In this document: positions 8,911 through 17,340 of the stretch, piece by piece | How positions within the stretch are numbered: position 1 is the stretch's first letter | How the letters are laid out: each line of letters opens with the position of its first letter | DNA from: Brevibacillus choshinensis | GTDB lineage: Bacteria > Bacillota > Bacilli > Brevibacillales > Brevibacillaceae | DNA length: 64,000 nt | Direction: 5' to 3' | Assembly: GCF_001420695.1 (NCBI RefSeq) | Contig: NZ_LJJB01000007.1 | Coordinates: 1,854,991-1,918,990, forward strand | The notes under the pieces: model-generated | What the model saw: only the letters and a program-made list of their open reading frames with translations | What the model was told of the DNA's origin: nothing | Databases searched by the model: none | Position numbers and translations under genes: made by a program

Positions 8911-9969
8911 ATGAAAGCAGCATTTTGGCATGGAGCGCGAGACGTGCGGGTCGTTGATGTTCCAGAACCGCAAGTCCAACCGGGGAAAGTAAAGATTCGT
9001 GTGGCGTGGTGCGGAATTTGCGGTACGGATTTGCATGAATATATGGCTGGACCGATTTTCTTGTCGGTGGAGCCGCATCCCCTGACCAAAGAGTGCGCGC
9101 CGTTGATCCTCGGTCACGAATTCGCGGGCGAGGTAGTAGAGATCGGTGAAGGAGTTACAAGTGTCAAGGTGGGAGACCGGGTGGCGGTTGAACCTGTGTT
9201 GGCGTGCGGACGCTGTCATGCATGTAAATCAGGACGGCAAAACCACTGTGAAGTGATTGGGTGCTTCGGCTTGAACGGCGGAGGCGGAGGCTTTTCCGAG
9301 CTGACCGTGGTAAGTGAAGAGATGGTGCATCTGTTGCCTGATCACATCACGTACGAGCAGGCAGCTCTGATCGAGCCTACCTCTGTAGCGCTCCAAGCCG
9401 TGCGGGAAAGCAGCTTGAAAGCGGGGGACTCCTGCGCCGTATTTGGCACAGGGCCGATCGGACTGTTGACGATTTTAGCAGCCAAAGCCGCAGGAGCAAG
9501 CCCCATCATCGCAGTCGAAGTATCGGAGCAAAGAAGGCAGATGGCACTAAAGCTGGGGGCATCTCACGCCATCGATCCTACACAAACGGACGCCGTGCAA
9601 AAAATCAGAGCGCTCACGAACGGCGGCGCAGATGTTTGCTTCGAAGTAACGGGAGTTGAGCCAGGACTACTGGGCGCGATCGAGAGTTCAAGGACTGGTG
9701 GACAAACCGTCATCGTGAGCGTCTGGGAAAAACCAGTCACTGTATCACCCAATGCGATTGTCCTGCGGGAGCGCCATCTCATGGGTTCCTTTGGTTATGG
9801 CAAAAATATCTTCCCTGCCGTGATCCGATTGATCGCGGAAGGACGGATTCAGGTAGACGAGCTCATTACAAAGAAAATCCCGCTCTCCGATATCACCGAA
9901 GGCGGGTTTGAGGAACTGGCAAGAAACAAGGGGCATATCAAGATTCTCGTATCTCCTTCTGCAAAATAA
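8911..9969 (+). CDS. bdhA: Zinc-dependent 2,3-butanediol/alcohol dehydrogenase (MDR family)
   Basis: A 352-residue medium-chain dehydrogenase that should interconvert 2,3-butanediol and acetoin (or a related diol/ketol) with NAD(H). Catalytic zinc ligands are Cys37 (CGICGTD), His69 and Glu70 (GHEF). The structural zinc site is Cys99, Cys102, Cys105 and Cys113. The Rossmann motif is GTGPIG. The LHEY segment after CGTD and the overall length match BdhA/ButB proteins. Start chosen at ATG after CGGAGGA. It is co-transcribed with the cupin gene and followed by a hairpin terminator. The subfamily is likely, but other polyols remain possible. Confidence 0.85.
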   Translation: MKAAFWHGARDVRVVDVPEPQVQPGKVKIRVAWCGICGTDLHEYMAGPIFLSVEPHPLTKECAPLILGHEFAGEVVEIGEGVTSVKVGDRVAVEPVLACGRCHACKSGRQNHCEVIGCFGLNGGGGGFSELTVVSEEMVHLLPDHITYEQAALIEPTSVALQAVRESSLKAGDSCAVFGTGPIGLLTILAAKAAGASPIIAVEVSEQRRQMALKLGASHAIDPTQTDAVQKIRALTNGGADVCFEVTGVEPGLLGAIESSRTGGQTVIVSVWEKPVTVSPNAIVLRERHLMGSFGYGKNIFPAVIRLIAEGRIQVDELITKKIPLSDITEGGFEELARNKGHIKILVSPSAK

Positions 9970-9987
9970 TCGAAACAAGGGTTCATG

Positions 9988-10025
9988 GGTGAACGCTGGA
10001 ATATTCGGCGTTCGCCTTATTATTT
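9988..10025 (+). terminator. Terminator of the cupin-dehydrogenase operon
   Basis: An 11-bp stem, GGTGAACGCTG paired with CGGCGTTCGCC (one G-U pair), around a 7-base loop, followed by TTATTATTTATT. Confidence 0.75.
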
Positions 10026-10305
10026 ATTGAAGCTCCGTCCGCACACCCAGACTAGCCAGCTCTGCCAAGGCATCCTGAGCATTGCGATGAAGGTTCAGCT
10101 CCGCCACCAACAATCCGGTGATGACAGCGCCGTCAAATACCTAGCGCACCGCGTCGAGAGCAAGCGGCTGATCAAAGTAAGTCTCTGCCCAATCCACATA
10201 TTCCTCGGGTGTCTGTACCAGATAACCGAAGAGAAAACCGGAGCCGTCATCCCTTCCGTCCGCATCCTCCAGCTCACCCGTCCACCAATGCTGATCTTCC
10301 GGCAT
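10022..10305 (-). pseudogene. Unrecognised gene remnant
   Basis: Read on the minus strand from about 10303, one frame gives a plausible protein (MPEDQHWWTGELEDADGRD, then LFGYLVQTPEEYVDWAETYF) broken by a single TAG near 10142, then resumes as FDGAVITGLLVAEL and NAQDALAELASLGV. The GC-rich, amphipathic composition looks like real coding sequence, but I do not recognise the family. There is no ribosome site, and both ends are cut by unrelated sequence. Confidence 0.5.
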
Positions 10306-10380
10306 GCGGACTTGTGCAGTTTTTCAGAGTTTATAGCGCAGCCAGAAAGGTATCTCATTAAATTTTTTGAGGGTGAATAA
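10306..10380 (+). pseudogene. 3'-end fragment of a small protein gene, also present at 60757-60834
   Basis: Encodes ADLCSFSEFIAQPERYLIKF ending in FEGE and a stop, without a start. The same tail, with clear nucleotide identity through the whole stretch, ends the chimeric remnant at 60757-60834. The join to the minus-strand remnant at 10305/10306 is abrupt, marking a recombination scar. Confidence 0.7.
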
Positions 10381-10442
10381 ATACTTCATTTTAGATCGAT
10401 CTTGGTTTTCTTCGATGAAAAATTAATGGTTTAAACAATAAC

Positions 10443-10492
10443 AAAGCGTCTCTTAATCCCGATATAAAAAAATCAGGATAAAGAGACGCTTT
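10443..10492. terminator. Long hairpin, probable bidirectional terminator
   Basis: 17-base arms, AAAGCGTCTCTTAATCC and GGATAAAGAGACGCTTT, pair with one mismatch around a 16-base A/T loop. The rest of 10381-10725 is AT-rich, with no gene I can support. Confidence 0.6.
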
Positions 10493-10725
10493 AAAACGTT
10501 GTAAACTTAGCACAACGAGTCTCATTTTATTTTGCGACATATCAAAATAGTTGTTTATATATCCCTTATCTACAAAATTTATTCATTTTAAAACCCGATT
10601 TATCCTGAGTCATTCTAATTTGTGATAATATAAGAAAAATATGAGATGTAACACTAATACAGAGACAGCGAGTGAAAAGAAAGCTATTTTCTGCTAGAGC
10701 TCCTTTTAAACTTAGAGGTGGCATC

Positions 10726-11292
10726 ATGTTAAAACGTTTATTTGTTTCAGGATACAAGGCTTACGAGCTTGGCATATTTAATGAAAAAAATCCGGGGTTA
10801 GCAATTATTAAGAAAGCACTGAAGCGGGAACTCGTAAGATTCCTTGAGGAAGAATTGGAATGGGTCATCATATCAGGTCAACTCGGGGTAGAAATGTGGG
10901 CAGCCGAAACTGTTCTGGAATTAAAAAAGGAGTATCCACATCTAAAACTGGCGATAATTACTCCGTTTTTGAATCAAGAGGAAAAGTGGAAAGAAGAGAC
11001 TCAGGATTACTACCGAAATATTGTGATGCAAGCCGACTATATCAATAGTGTCTATCAAACACCTTACCAGGGAGTTTGGCAGCTTGCAGAGAAAGATAAA
11101 TTCTTGCTATCCAACTCAGACAGTATCTTGTTAGTTTACGATGAAGAAAACGAAGGCTCCCCGAAATTTTTAAGTAAGCTCGCCGCAAAAAAAGCGGATA
11201 TTGGCGATTATCAGTTATTTCGAATTAACGCATATGACTTACAGAGCATCGCAGAGGAACAGCAACAAGAATTATACAATGACAATTTCTAA
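10726..11292 (+). CDS. ypsA: YpsA-like protein (DUF1273, SLOG/LOG superfamily)
   Basis: A 188-residue protein with the YpsA layout: MLKRLFVSGYKAYELGIF at the N-terminus, then WVIISGQLGVEMWAAE, LKLAIITPFLNQEEKW and DSILLVYDEENEGSPKF. This Rossmann-like fold resembles nucleotide-binding SLOG proteins. In Bacillus the homologue affects cell division and stress physiology, and its ligand is uncertain. The frame opens at 10672, but AGAGGTGG lies just before ATG 10726, which also matches the family N-terminus. A hairpin terminator follows. The last 13 codons and the terminator are duplicated at 14717-14800. Confidence 0.9.
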   Translation: MLKRLFVSGYKAYELGIFNEKNPGLAIIKKALKRELVRFLEEELEWVIISGQLGVEMWAAETVLELKKEYPHLKLAIITPFLNQEEKWKEETQDYYRNIVMQADYINSVYQTPYQGVWQLAEKDKFLLSNSDSILLVYDEENEGSPKFLSKLAAKKADIGDYQLFRINAYDLQSIAEEQQQELYNDNF

Positions 11293-11299
11293 ACAAAGA

Positions 11300-11330
11300 A
11301 ACCAGCTATGAAAGCTGGTTTTTCTCGTTT
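11300..11330 (+). terminator. Terminator of ypsA
   Basis: AACCAGCT/AGCTGGTT stem at 11300-11320 followed by TTTCTCGTTTTTC. A near copy follows the second 3'-end fragment at 14769-14795. Confidence 0.8.
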
Positions 11331-11520
11331 TTCAACTTTAAATCATTTGTATGATTTATCAAATATGCTCTCTAATGAAGATATGGACCTAAGATAAAGT
11401 CAGAAATTTATTAATATTCCGTATTGAAATGATACCTTTTTGACCATATAATATCACCAAAGGAGCAAAGGCTTCCGAGTTTTAATGATTTCGAAGTTTA
11501 AACTTCACAAATGGATGATT

Positions 11521-11711
11521 GACAAATGGGGAATTGTCATTGGTACCGTTGCCCATGAGACCTGCACCTTTTCCAATGTACCGACGAAGAAATTGTTTCA
11601 GCTTTGACAATGCCATGAGAGGGAAGAAATTCTGACGCAGCATCGAAAGGTTCGCGATTTCCTGGGCGAGATGATTTGCCGTGCAGTGTCCAATCTAAAG
11701 AGAGCGGGGTG
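11521..11711 (+). pseudogene. M81/MlrC-like N-terminal remnant
   Basis: The frame at about 11524 reads KWGIVIGTVAHETCTFSNVP, like the amino terminus of MlrC/M81 metallopeptidases (GxxHETNTFS). After a stop and a frameshift, REEILTQHRKVRDFLGEM follows, matching the GEEIL-R-RGVRxxLGGM segment of that family. The rest is missing. M81 proteins often neighbour D-aminoacylases, which supports the reading. The rest of 11331-11520 holds nothing I can support. Confidence 0.5.
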
Positions 11712-11717
11712 TATGAA

Positions 11718-13295
11718 ATGAACAGAATTTTGCGCAATTGTCGCGTCTATGACGGGACCGGTAATTCCTGGTATGCCGCAGATATCGCCATCAGCGGAGA
11801 TCGTATCGAGCGAATCGGAAACGTGTCCGGGTTTTCCGCCGATGAAGAGATCGATGTGCGGGAACTTGCGGTCGCACCCGGTTTTATCGACATTCATACG
11901 CATTCTGACAATGCGCCGTTTGTTCCGGAATTGTCGAAAGGAAAATTGATGCAGGGAGTGACAACGGAAGTAATTGGCAACTGCGGCATGAGCGCGTATC
12001 CCGTCAACCCCAAAAACGCCCATTTGCTGAAGCAGTATGTGAGCAGTCTCTTTGGCGATATTGATTGGAGCTGGCATTCGCTCTCCGAATACGGGCAGGT
12101 CTCCACCTCGATGGGGATGGTCACCAACCTGGTCCCATTGGTGGGACATGGAGCCGTCCGCATTGCCGCGATGGGTTTTGACAAGCGCCCTCCGACAGCG
12201 GAAGAAATGGAAACGATGAAGAATCTCCTCGCCGATACCATGGAACAGGGAGCATTCGGACTCTCCAGCGGCTTGATTTATCCGCCCGGTGTGTTCTGTT
12301 CCACGGAAGAACTGGTTGAGCTCTGTCGTGTGGTCCGGGATCGGGGCGGCATATATGCGACTCACATGCGCAACGAGTCTGACCTGGTCGTAGAAGCGGT
12401 GGAGGAATCCATCACGATCGGGCGGAACGCCGATATTCCGGTGCAAATCTCTCATCATAAGGCGGCTGGCAAGAAGAATTGGGGCAAGCCGAAAATTACC
12501 GTACCGATGATCAGGCAGGCCAGAGCAGACGGCATTGACGTTGACATGGATCTGTATCCGTACACGGCGGGAAGTACGCTGCTCTCCGCTGTTCTGCCCC
12601 CTTGGTGCCACGAGGGAGGCGTGCAGGAGATGCTGGTGCGGCTTCGCGATCCCGAGAACAGGCGGAAGATTCAGCACGATATGGAACACGGGATACCCGG
12701 CTGGGAGAATTTCGCGAAAAGTACCGGTTGGGATCAGGTGTTTGTCGCCTCGGCCAAATACCATAAAGAATTAGAAGGCAAAAGCATTGAGGAGATCGCA
12801 CGTGTGCGTGGGCTGGATCCTGTGTCCGCCTTATGCGATACGTTGATCGAGGAGGAAGGGATCGCCACGATGGTAGTATTTATGATGAGCGAAGATGACG
12901 TTCGCTTTATCATGAAGCAGCCTGAAACCATGATCGGATCAGACGGGATTCCTGACCCAGGAAAAACGCACCCTCGCTACTTTGGCACTTTCGCTAGGGT
13001 ACTCGGTCACTATACGCGGGAGGAGAAAGTGCTATCCCTTGAAGACGCCGTACGGAAGATGACCTCTTTTCCGGCGAAAAAACTAGGTTTGAAGGATCGC
13101 GGGATGATTCGTGAAGGAGCGTTTGCCGACCTTGTCGTCTTCGATCCGAAAATGGTTGCGGACGTCGCGACATATGACTTGCCCTCAGAGGTAGCGATTG
13201 GCTTCCACCACGTTTTTGTGAATGGGTCTCCGGTTGTCCGAAACGGTGAATTCCGTTTGGTGAAGAACGGACGATTTATCAAAAAAGGCGAGTAA
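11718..13295 (+). CDS. N-acyl-D-amino-acid deacylase (D-aminoacylase)
   Basis: A 525-residue amidohydrolase-superfamily enzyme, expected to release D-amino acids from N-acyl-D-amino acids in the cytoplasm. Visible motifs are GFIDIHTHSDN (His60, His62, Asp64), the subfamily Cys90 in GNCGMS, YATHMRNE, the ISHHK loop, DLYPYTAGST, and IGSDGIPDPGKTHPRYFGTF near the C-terminus carrying the catalytic Asp. The frame opens at 11676, but the family N-terminus and a GCGGGG ribosome site favour ATG 11718. It lies 10 bp before an MFS transporter that probably imports the substrate. Length agrees with the family. Confidence 0.9.
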   Translation: MNRILRNCRVYDGTGNSWYAADIAISGDRIERIGNVSGFSADEEIDVRELAVAPGFIDIHTHSDNAPFVPELSKGKLMQGVTTEVIGNCGMSAYPVNPKNAHLLKQYVSSLFGDIDWSWHSLSEYGQVSTSMGMVTNLVPLVGHGAVRIAAMGFDKRPPTAEEMETMKNLLADTMEQGAFGLSSGLIYPPGVFCSTEELVELCRVVRDRGGIYATHMRNESDLVVEAVEESITIGRNADIPVQISHHKAAGKKNWGKPKITVPMIRQARADGIDVDMDLYPYTAGSTLLSAVLPPWCHEGGVQEMLVRLRDPENRRKIQHDMEHGIPGWENFAKSTGWDQVFVASAKYHKELEGKSIEEIARVRGLDPVSALCDTLIEEEGIATMVVFMMSEDDVRFIMKQPETMIGSDGIPDPGKTHPRYFGTFARVLGHYTREEKVLSLEDAVRKMTSFPAKKLGLKDRGMIREGAFADLVVFDPKMVADVATYDLPSEVAIGFHHVFVNGSPVVRNGEFRLVKNGRFIKKGE

Positions 13296-13305
13296 ACGGG
13301 GGGAT

Positions 13306-14547
13306 ATGATGAGCCGTATTACCGTTTTGGCGCGAAACAACTACTTTATCCTTTTGCTGCTTTTCATCGGCTGGAATATTTCCTATCTCGACCGGATGGT
13401 GATCAGTGTCGCCTTGACGTCGATCGGAACAGATTTGCAGTTGGAGGCAAGCTCGTTGGGTATTGTGCTCAGCAGTTTCTTTGCCGGCTACGCCTTGATG
13501 CAGATTCCGGGAGGCTGGCTTACGGACAAGTACGGCTCTAAAAGAGTCATGATCGTGGCGCTGGTGATGTGGTCGTTGTTCACTGCTCTAACAGGAGTGG
13601 CTTGGTCGCTCGCCTCCTTGTTGGTGATTCGCTTTCTGTTTGGGATCGGTGAAAGCGGGTTTCCCGCGGCCAGTTCGAAGGCGATCGCAGAGTACTTTCC
13701 AAAAGCGGAAAGGGCAAAAGCGCAGTCTGCCATGTTGTCGTCAAATGCGTTCGGTGCCGCTTTGGCTCCTTTGGTTGCCGCACCCATGATGCTGTGGCTG
13801 GGGTGGCGAATGATGTTTGTTGTCATTGCGCTGATCGGATTCGTTCTGGTTGCGGTGTACGCGGTATTTCTGCGCAAACCAGCTCACAAGGAAGAGGCGC
13901 AGAAGAAAAATTCCGGCAGAAGCATGTCGATGAAAGATTTGCTGCAGACACCTACCATGTGGAAACTGGTGGTTGCCTGGTTCGGATTGGATGTCGTGCT
14001 GTGGGGCTTTGCGTCGTGGCTGCCGTCCTACCTTTTGAAAGTCCGCCATCTCGATTTGCTGCAGGCAGGGTTTGTCGCCTCTCTGCCTTTCTTCGCCGGG
14101 GGAGTGGCGATGATTCTCGGCGGCTGGCTTGTGGACAGGTACTTTGTCGGCCGTGAAAAGAACTTTGTAATCATGGTTGAAATACTGGGGGCGCTCTTCC
14201 TTTACCTCATGTTTACCACGCAGGCGCTTCAAACGGCTGTCATCTACCAGATCCTGTCCGCCTTTTTCCTGTATGCCGGATTCGCAGGGATTTGGGCACT
14301 TCCCCTTAAAGTCCTTCCCACTCAAGTGATGGGATCCGCCACGGGCATGATTAATTTCGGTGGTCAAGTGGCCGGTTTTGTTTCTCCCATGGTGATGGGT
14401 TTTCTCATCAGCGCATTCAACGGCTCGTATGACGCTGCCTTCTGGTTCCTGATCCTTTCCGCTGTGATTTCCATTATTGCCTGCATGACACTGGGCAATG
14501 CTCAAAGATCGCTGCAGATGAAAGTCACTGGGGTGGAAGAAGCTTAA
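13306..14547 (+). CDS. MFS transporter, ACS-type
   Basis: A 413-residue permease with 12 predicted hydrophobic segments. The opening GWNISYLDRMVISVALTSIG and the GGWLTDKYGSKRVM loop between segments 2 and 3 are typical of the anion:cation symporter branch (hexuronate, phthalate and similar organic anions). It is translationally close to the D-aminoacylase (10-bp gap, GGGGGG ribosome site), so acyl-amino acids or a related carboxylate are likely substrates. A second ATG follows directly at 13309; the choice does not alter function. Confidence 0.88.
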   Translation: MMSRITVLARNNYFILLLLFIGWNISYLDRMVISVALTSIGTDLQLEASSLGIVLSSFFAGYALMQIPGGWLTDKYGSKRVMIVALVMWSLFTALTGVAWSLASLLVIRFLFGIGESGFPAASSKAIAEYFPKAERAKAQSAMLSSNAFGAALAPLVAAPMMLWLGWRMMFVVIALIGFVLVAVYAVFLRKPAHKEEAQKKNSGRSMSMKDLLQTPTMWKLVVAWFGLDVVLWGFASWLPSYLLKVRHLDLLQAGFVASLPFFAGGVAMILGGWLVDRYFVGREKNFVIMVEILGALFLYLMFTTQALQTAVIYQILSAFFLYAGFAGIWALPLKVLPTQVMGSATGMINFGGQVAGFVSPMVMGFLISAFNGSYDAAFWFLILSAVISIIACMTLGNAQRSLQMKVTGVEEA

Positions 14548-14598
14548 AAAGAGTTGAGAAAAGAGCAGAGGACAACATTTGTTGTTCTCAGACTGTCG

Positions 14599-14631
14599 AG
14601 AAACCCCATGCATTTTGGGGTTTCTTTTTCT
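14599..14631 (+). terminator. Terminator of the D-aminoacylase/MFS operon
   Basis: AGAAACCCC (14599-14607) pairs with GGGGTTTCT (14617-14625), followed by TTTTC. Confidence 0.8.
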
Positions 14632-14799
14632 GTCACCTGATTTTTTTAACATCAACGTTATCCGTTTTGATATGGTCTTTGCCCTTAGCCTTGCTTTGCA
14701 AGGTGGAGGGCAGACCGTTGCAGAGGAACAGCAGCAAGAATTATACAATGACTATTTCTACACAAAGAAGCCAGCTATGAAAAGCTGGTTTTTATTCTT

Positions 14800-15534
14800 G
14801 GATAGTCGCTCCCGTTTGTACTATCGATTTAGAAAAACTATCACCGAATTAAATGGTGAAAAGAGCAAGTAGAAGCTCACAGCTGCAAGGGCCGGTGAAA
14901 ATTGATGCGATGCACGGACAGTTGTAATCAAACCTGTTGAGCAAATGCTCGAAATTCGTTACGAAAATGGTATATAGAACTACGATGTATATTATTTGCA
15001 AAATTGTACAAACTGATAATAGACACGAAATTTGCAGATGTGTTTCCTATGAACCTACGGCTGGTTAAGCCATACTCAATTTGTTAGGACATTTGGTTTC
15101 GTTCGTAACCCGTAATTCTTAATTGGATTATGGGTTTAATTCATGTCTTTATCGGAATATTGGTTTCAAGTGCGCCGTGTGTGCTTGTTGGTAAATTATT
15201 ATGAATTTGAAAGTATGAACGAAATGGCAGCGATTCAATAGCATACTAGGAAACGGGAATATGACGTTAAAGTTACTTTCTTAGTGCAGCCTTTTGAAGC
15301 AGGGGCTAATTCGGACCAATTTTTCGAACCGAAGATAACTTCACATAATGCCGATTATGAGTTATTTTATGGCGTCTCGGTCCATTTTTGGTACAATATT
15401 CTTGATTTATCCAGAATTCTTACTTCGGATTCCATAACCTATGTGGCAACCAGCGTTGGTCGTATCAGAAAAGCTGCACGAGAGCAGGGGTTATCTAATG
15501 TCGAAGCGCATTTGAAGGGGTTTGCAGGATCGTT
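14800..15534. other. Intergenic stretch with one unrecognised frame
   Basis: Mostly AT-rich sequence without convincing genes. From about 15260 the plus strand reads VTFLVQPFEAGANSDQFFEP and continues open to 15550 (YGVSVHFWYNILDLSRILTS), with no ribosome site and no family I recognise. It runs into the EamA remnant and is probably another gene fragment. Confidence 0.35.
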
Positions 15535-15760
15535 TGGAATGAGCAGTTGAAAATCGTGGGAACGGGCAAAGCGGAGATTTTTCTCAATTTGCAGCCTTTT
15601 TTCCGATGCTGTTCGGGTTTTTGCTGCTTGGCTCTCAGGTGACGCAATTCAGGCTGGCGGTTCGTTGTTAATCGTTGCAGGTGTCGTTGTTGCCAGTGTT
15701 CGTTCCAGGCCATCCGTACAGCAGGCAAAGTCTCACATGAATCGGTATAATGATTGGACG
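15535..15760 (+). pseudogene. EamA/DMT permease, C-terminal remnant
   Basis: WNEQLKIVGTGKAEIFLNLQ from 15535, then after a one-base shift LFGFLLLGSQVTQFRLA, then after another shift GSLLIVAGVVVASVRSRP. In order these are the last three segments of an EamA-family drug/metabolite transporter. Two frameshifts and the missing first half make it non-functional. Confidence 0.75.
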
Positions 15761-15780
15761 ATAGAAAATAGACGAAAAAA

Positions 15781-15836
15781 GCGTAAGCAGTGGTCGAAAG
15801 GGAGTGTTCTCTTATACACATGCTTACGCTTTTTTC
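15781..15836. terminator. Bidirectional hairpin terminator
   Basis: GCGTAAGCA (15781-15789) pairs with TGCTTACGC (15821-15829), flanked by A-rich and T-rich runs on the two sides. It can end the minus-strand regulator gene that stops at 15865. Confidence 0.7.
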
Positions 15837-15864
15837 ATTTTCGTAAAGGGAACTCGTACATGCT

Positions 15865-17181
15865 TTAGGTAGTGGTCGAAGAGGAGGGGAGAACGCGATA
15901 TATTTTTCGCGGTCGGCCTCGATTGGTAGGAGTTTCCTCGCCAATCTGTTCGATGATCCTGTGCTCCGCTAAATCGCTTAATATCCTCCTGGCATTGCGA
16001 GGCGTCATCCCCATCCATTCGGCCATTTCGGAAGCACTGATGTAATTTTGACCGAGTGCCTTCTGGACCGATATGATCTTGTTTAAAGTTGTTATGCTTA
16101 CGCCAGCCTTTTTCAGGCCATCACTGATCTCCTTGTCTTCTGTCCAATACTCGTAGCTGATACTCTTGGTTTGACGCAGGGGGCCTTCGATGGAGCCGTC
16201 ATGATCAACGAGAATGGCGGAGTTTACGTGTTTTTTGGCATGAACAAGGGCCAATTGCGCATTTCGTTCAGCTGACAGTGCTGTGATACCGAAACCGATT
16301 CCCATATTCGCTGTAGAATTGGTGAGAAGCATGATTTTTTCCAAAATATTGGTGGGGTGAAAAGCAGGGTAGTCTTCGAACGAACCACGTGTGGAAAAAA
16401 TAATGAACTTGTAGTTTCCCAAAGCGACGAAGCTACCTGAAATCGATTCGGTATAATCCAGCACAATTTCCTGAAGCTTGAGGTCAAGTCTGCGTAAATC
16501 GTAAGCGTTTGCAGGTTCGTGGATTATCCTATCCACGTCCGCCACATCAATCAGCTGTACGGCAATTTGAGAGCGCTTGAAGTGAAGAGTCTCGCCCTCC
16601 TGTAAGATTTGCTTGTAAATTTCGCGAAAAGTAAGACGGGTAAAGCCCATCCGATACACTTTGATCCCCTGCCGTTTCAGTTCTTCGGCAACGGATAGCA
16701 TCCCGGTGACGCAGGCATCTACTTTTCCTTCCCGAATGAGTGAAGTATGATAGGCCACCCACTGATGGGTGAACGGGAATTCCTGATACGGGTTTAAAAA
16801 CGGTTGCTCGCACTTAAGTCCCAGCTCTTCCAGTGTTTCGCGGAAATATACCTCTGACACCGTATCAAAACTGACACGATCGAGCGTAAGACCATCGCGA
16901 TAGACCAATTCTAGGAGTACTTTTGTGAGGACACTGGCGTTGATTTGCGGAAAGAAGGCCTTTTGCTTCTGTAAATGCTGTTTCGCCATGGAGTAAGGGC
17001 CAATCCCCGAGAAAAACCAGATGTCGACCTCTTTGTCATTTTCCGACACGATCGTTGCTGCTTCCTCTGCACGTTGATACGTAAACGGAATAAGGACGAT
17101 ACGATCTGAGAACTCTCTTCCCACGCCTTTCATTAACTCCACAGAATCTTTCGGGCCAACTAAGCCGACTCGTATGATCAT
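15865..17181 (-). CDS. Transcriptional regulator with sensor, cyclase-like and C-terminal winged-helix regions
   Basis: A protein of about 438 residues. The first half (IRVGLVGPKDSVELMKGVG, then VDIWFFSGIGPYSMAKQ, then KVDACVTGMLSVAEELKRQG) looks like a Rossmann/periplasmic-binding-type sensor fold. The middle (FVALGNYKFIIFSTRG, then GIGFGITALSAERNAQLALV) resembles degenerate GGDEF/GTP-cyclohydrolase III-like domains. The last 65 residues (SASEMAEWMGMTPRNARRIL, then NRGRPRKIYRV) form a winged helix. TTG, ATG and ATG candidates occur at 17193, 17184 and 17181; GGAGG spacing favours 17181. It is divergent from the dpp-type operon, which it probably controls in response to a peptide or amino acid. 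Confidence 0.7.
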   Translation of the reverse strand: MIIRVGLVGPKDSVELMKGVGREFSDRIVLIPFTYQRAEEAATIVSENDKEVDIWFFSGIGPYSMAKQHLQKQKAFFPQINASVLTKVLLELVYRDGLTLDRVSFDTVSEVYFRETLEELGLKCEQPFLNPYQEFPFTHQWVAYHTSLIREGKVDACVTGMLSVAEELKRQGIKVYRMGFTRLTFREIYKQILQEGETLHFKRSQIAVQLIDVADVDRIIHEPANAYDLRRLDLKLQEIVLDYTESISGSFVALGNYKFIIFSTRGSFEDYPAFHPTNILEKIMLLTNSTANMGIGFGITALSAERNAQLALVHAKKHVNSAILVDHDGSIEGPLRQTKSISYEYWTEDKEISDGLKKAGVSITTLNKIISVQKALGQNYISASEMAEWMGMTPRNARRILSDLAEHRIIEQIGEETPTNRGRPRKIYRVLPSSSTTT

Positions 17182-17340
17182 CATGTCCTCCAATTAAACG
17201 ATAAAGTACGGGTTATGCTATTCGTTACAGAGAGGATCGATCCTCTTTTCGGCATCATAGTATGTTTTGATTTCTTATGCAAATAAAAAATACCTCCAAA
17301 TAGAAAGTAGAGCCATCATGAAGTAAGGAAATTGTTTTTA

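Larger units (their letters stand above)
11240..14795 (+). repeat. Direct repeat of the ypsA 3' end bracketing the D-aminoacylase/MFS block
   Basis: The segment from GCAGAGGAACAGCA through the terminator hairpin (11251-11325) recurs at 14718-14795 with only about five differences over roughly 75 bp. The second copy encodes AEEQQQELYNDYF, then continues because the stop is changed (TAA to TAC). The intervening 3.4 kb holds an MlrC remnant, a D-aminoacylase and an MFS transporter. Confidence 0.8.

Noticed and set aside
10443-10492. Possible miniature transposable element from the long inverted repeat
   Set aside because: No target duplication or second copy seen in the window; a terminator explains it better.
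11598-12764. A 388-codon minus-strand open frame over the D-aminoacylase gene
   Set aside because: Composition (His, Arg and Pro rich) is that of an antisense shadow; the plus strand encodes a complete enzyme with all motifs.
13741-14748. A 335-codon minus-strand frame over the MFS gene
   Set aside because: Antisense of a well-supported permease; low-complexity His/Asn/Lys-rich product, no ribosome site.
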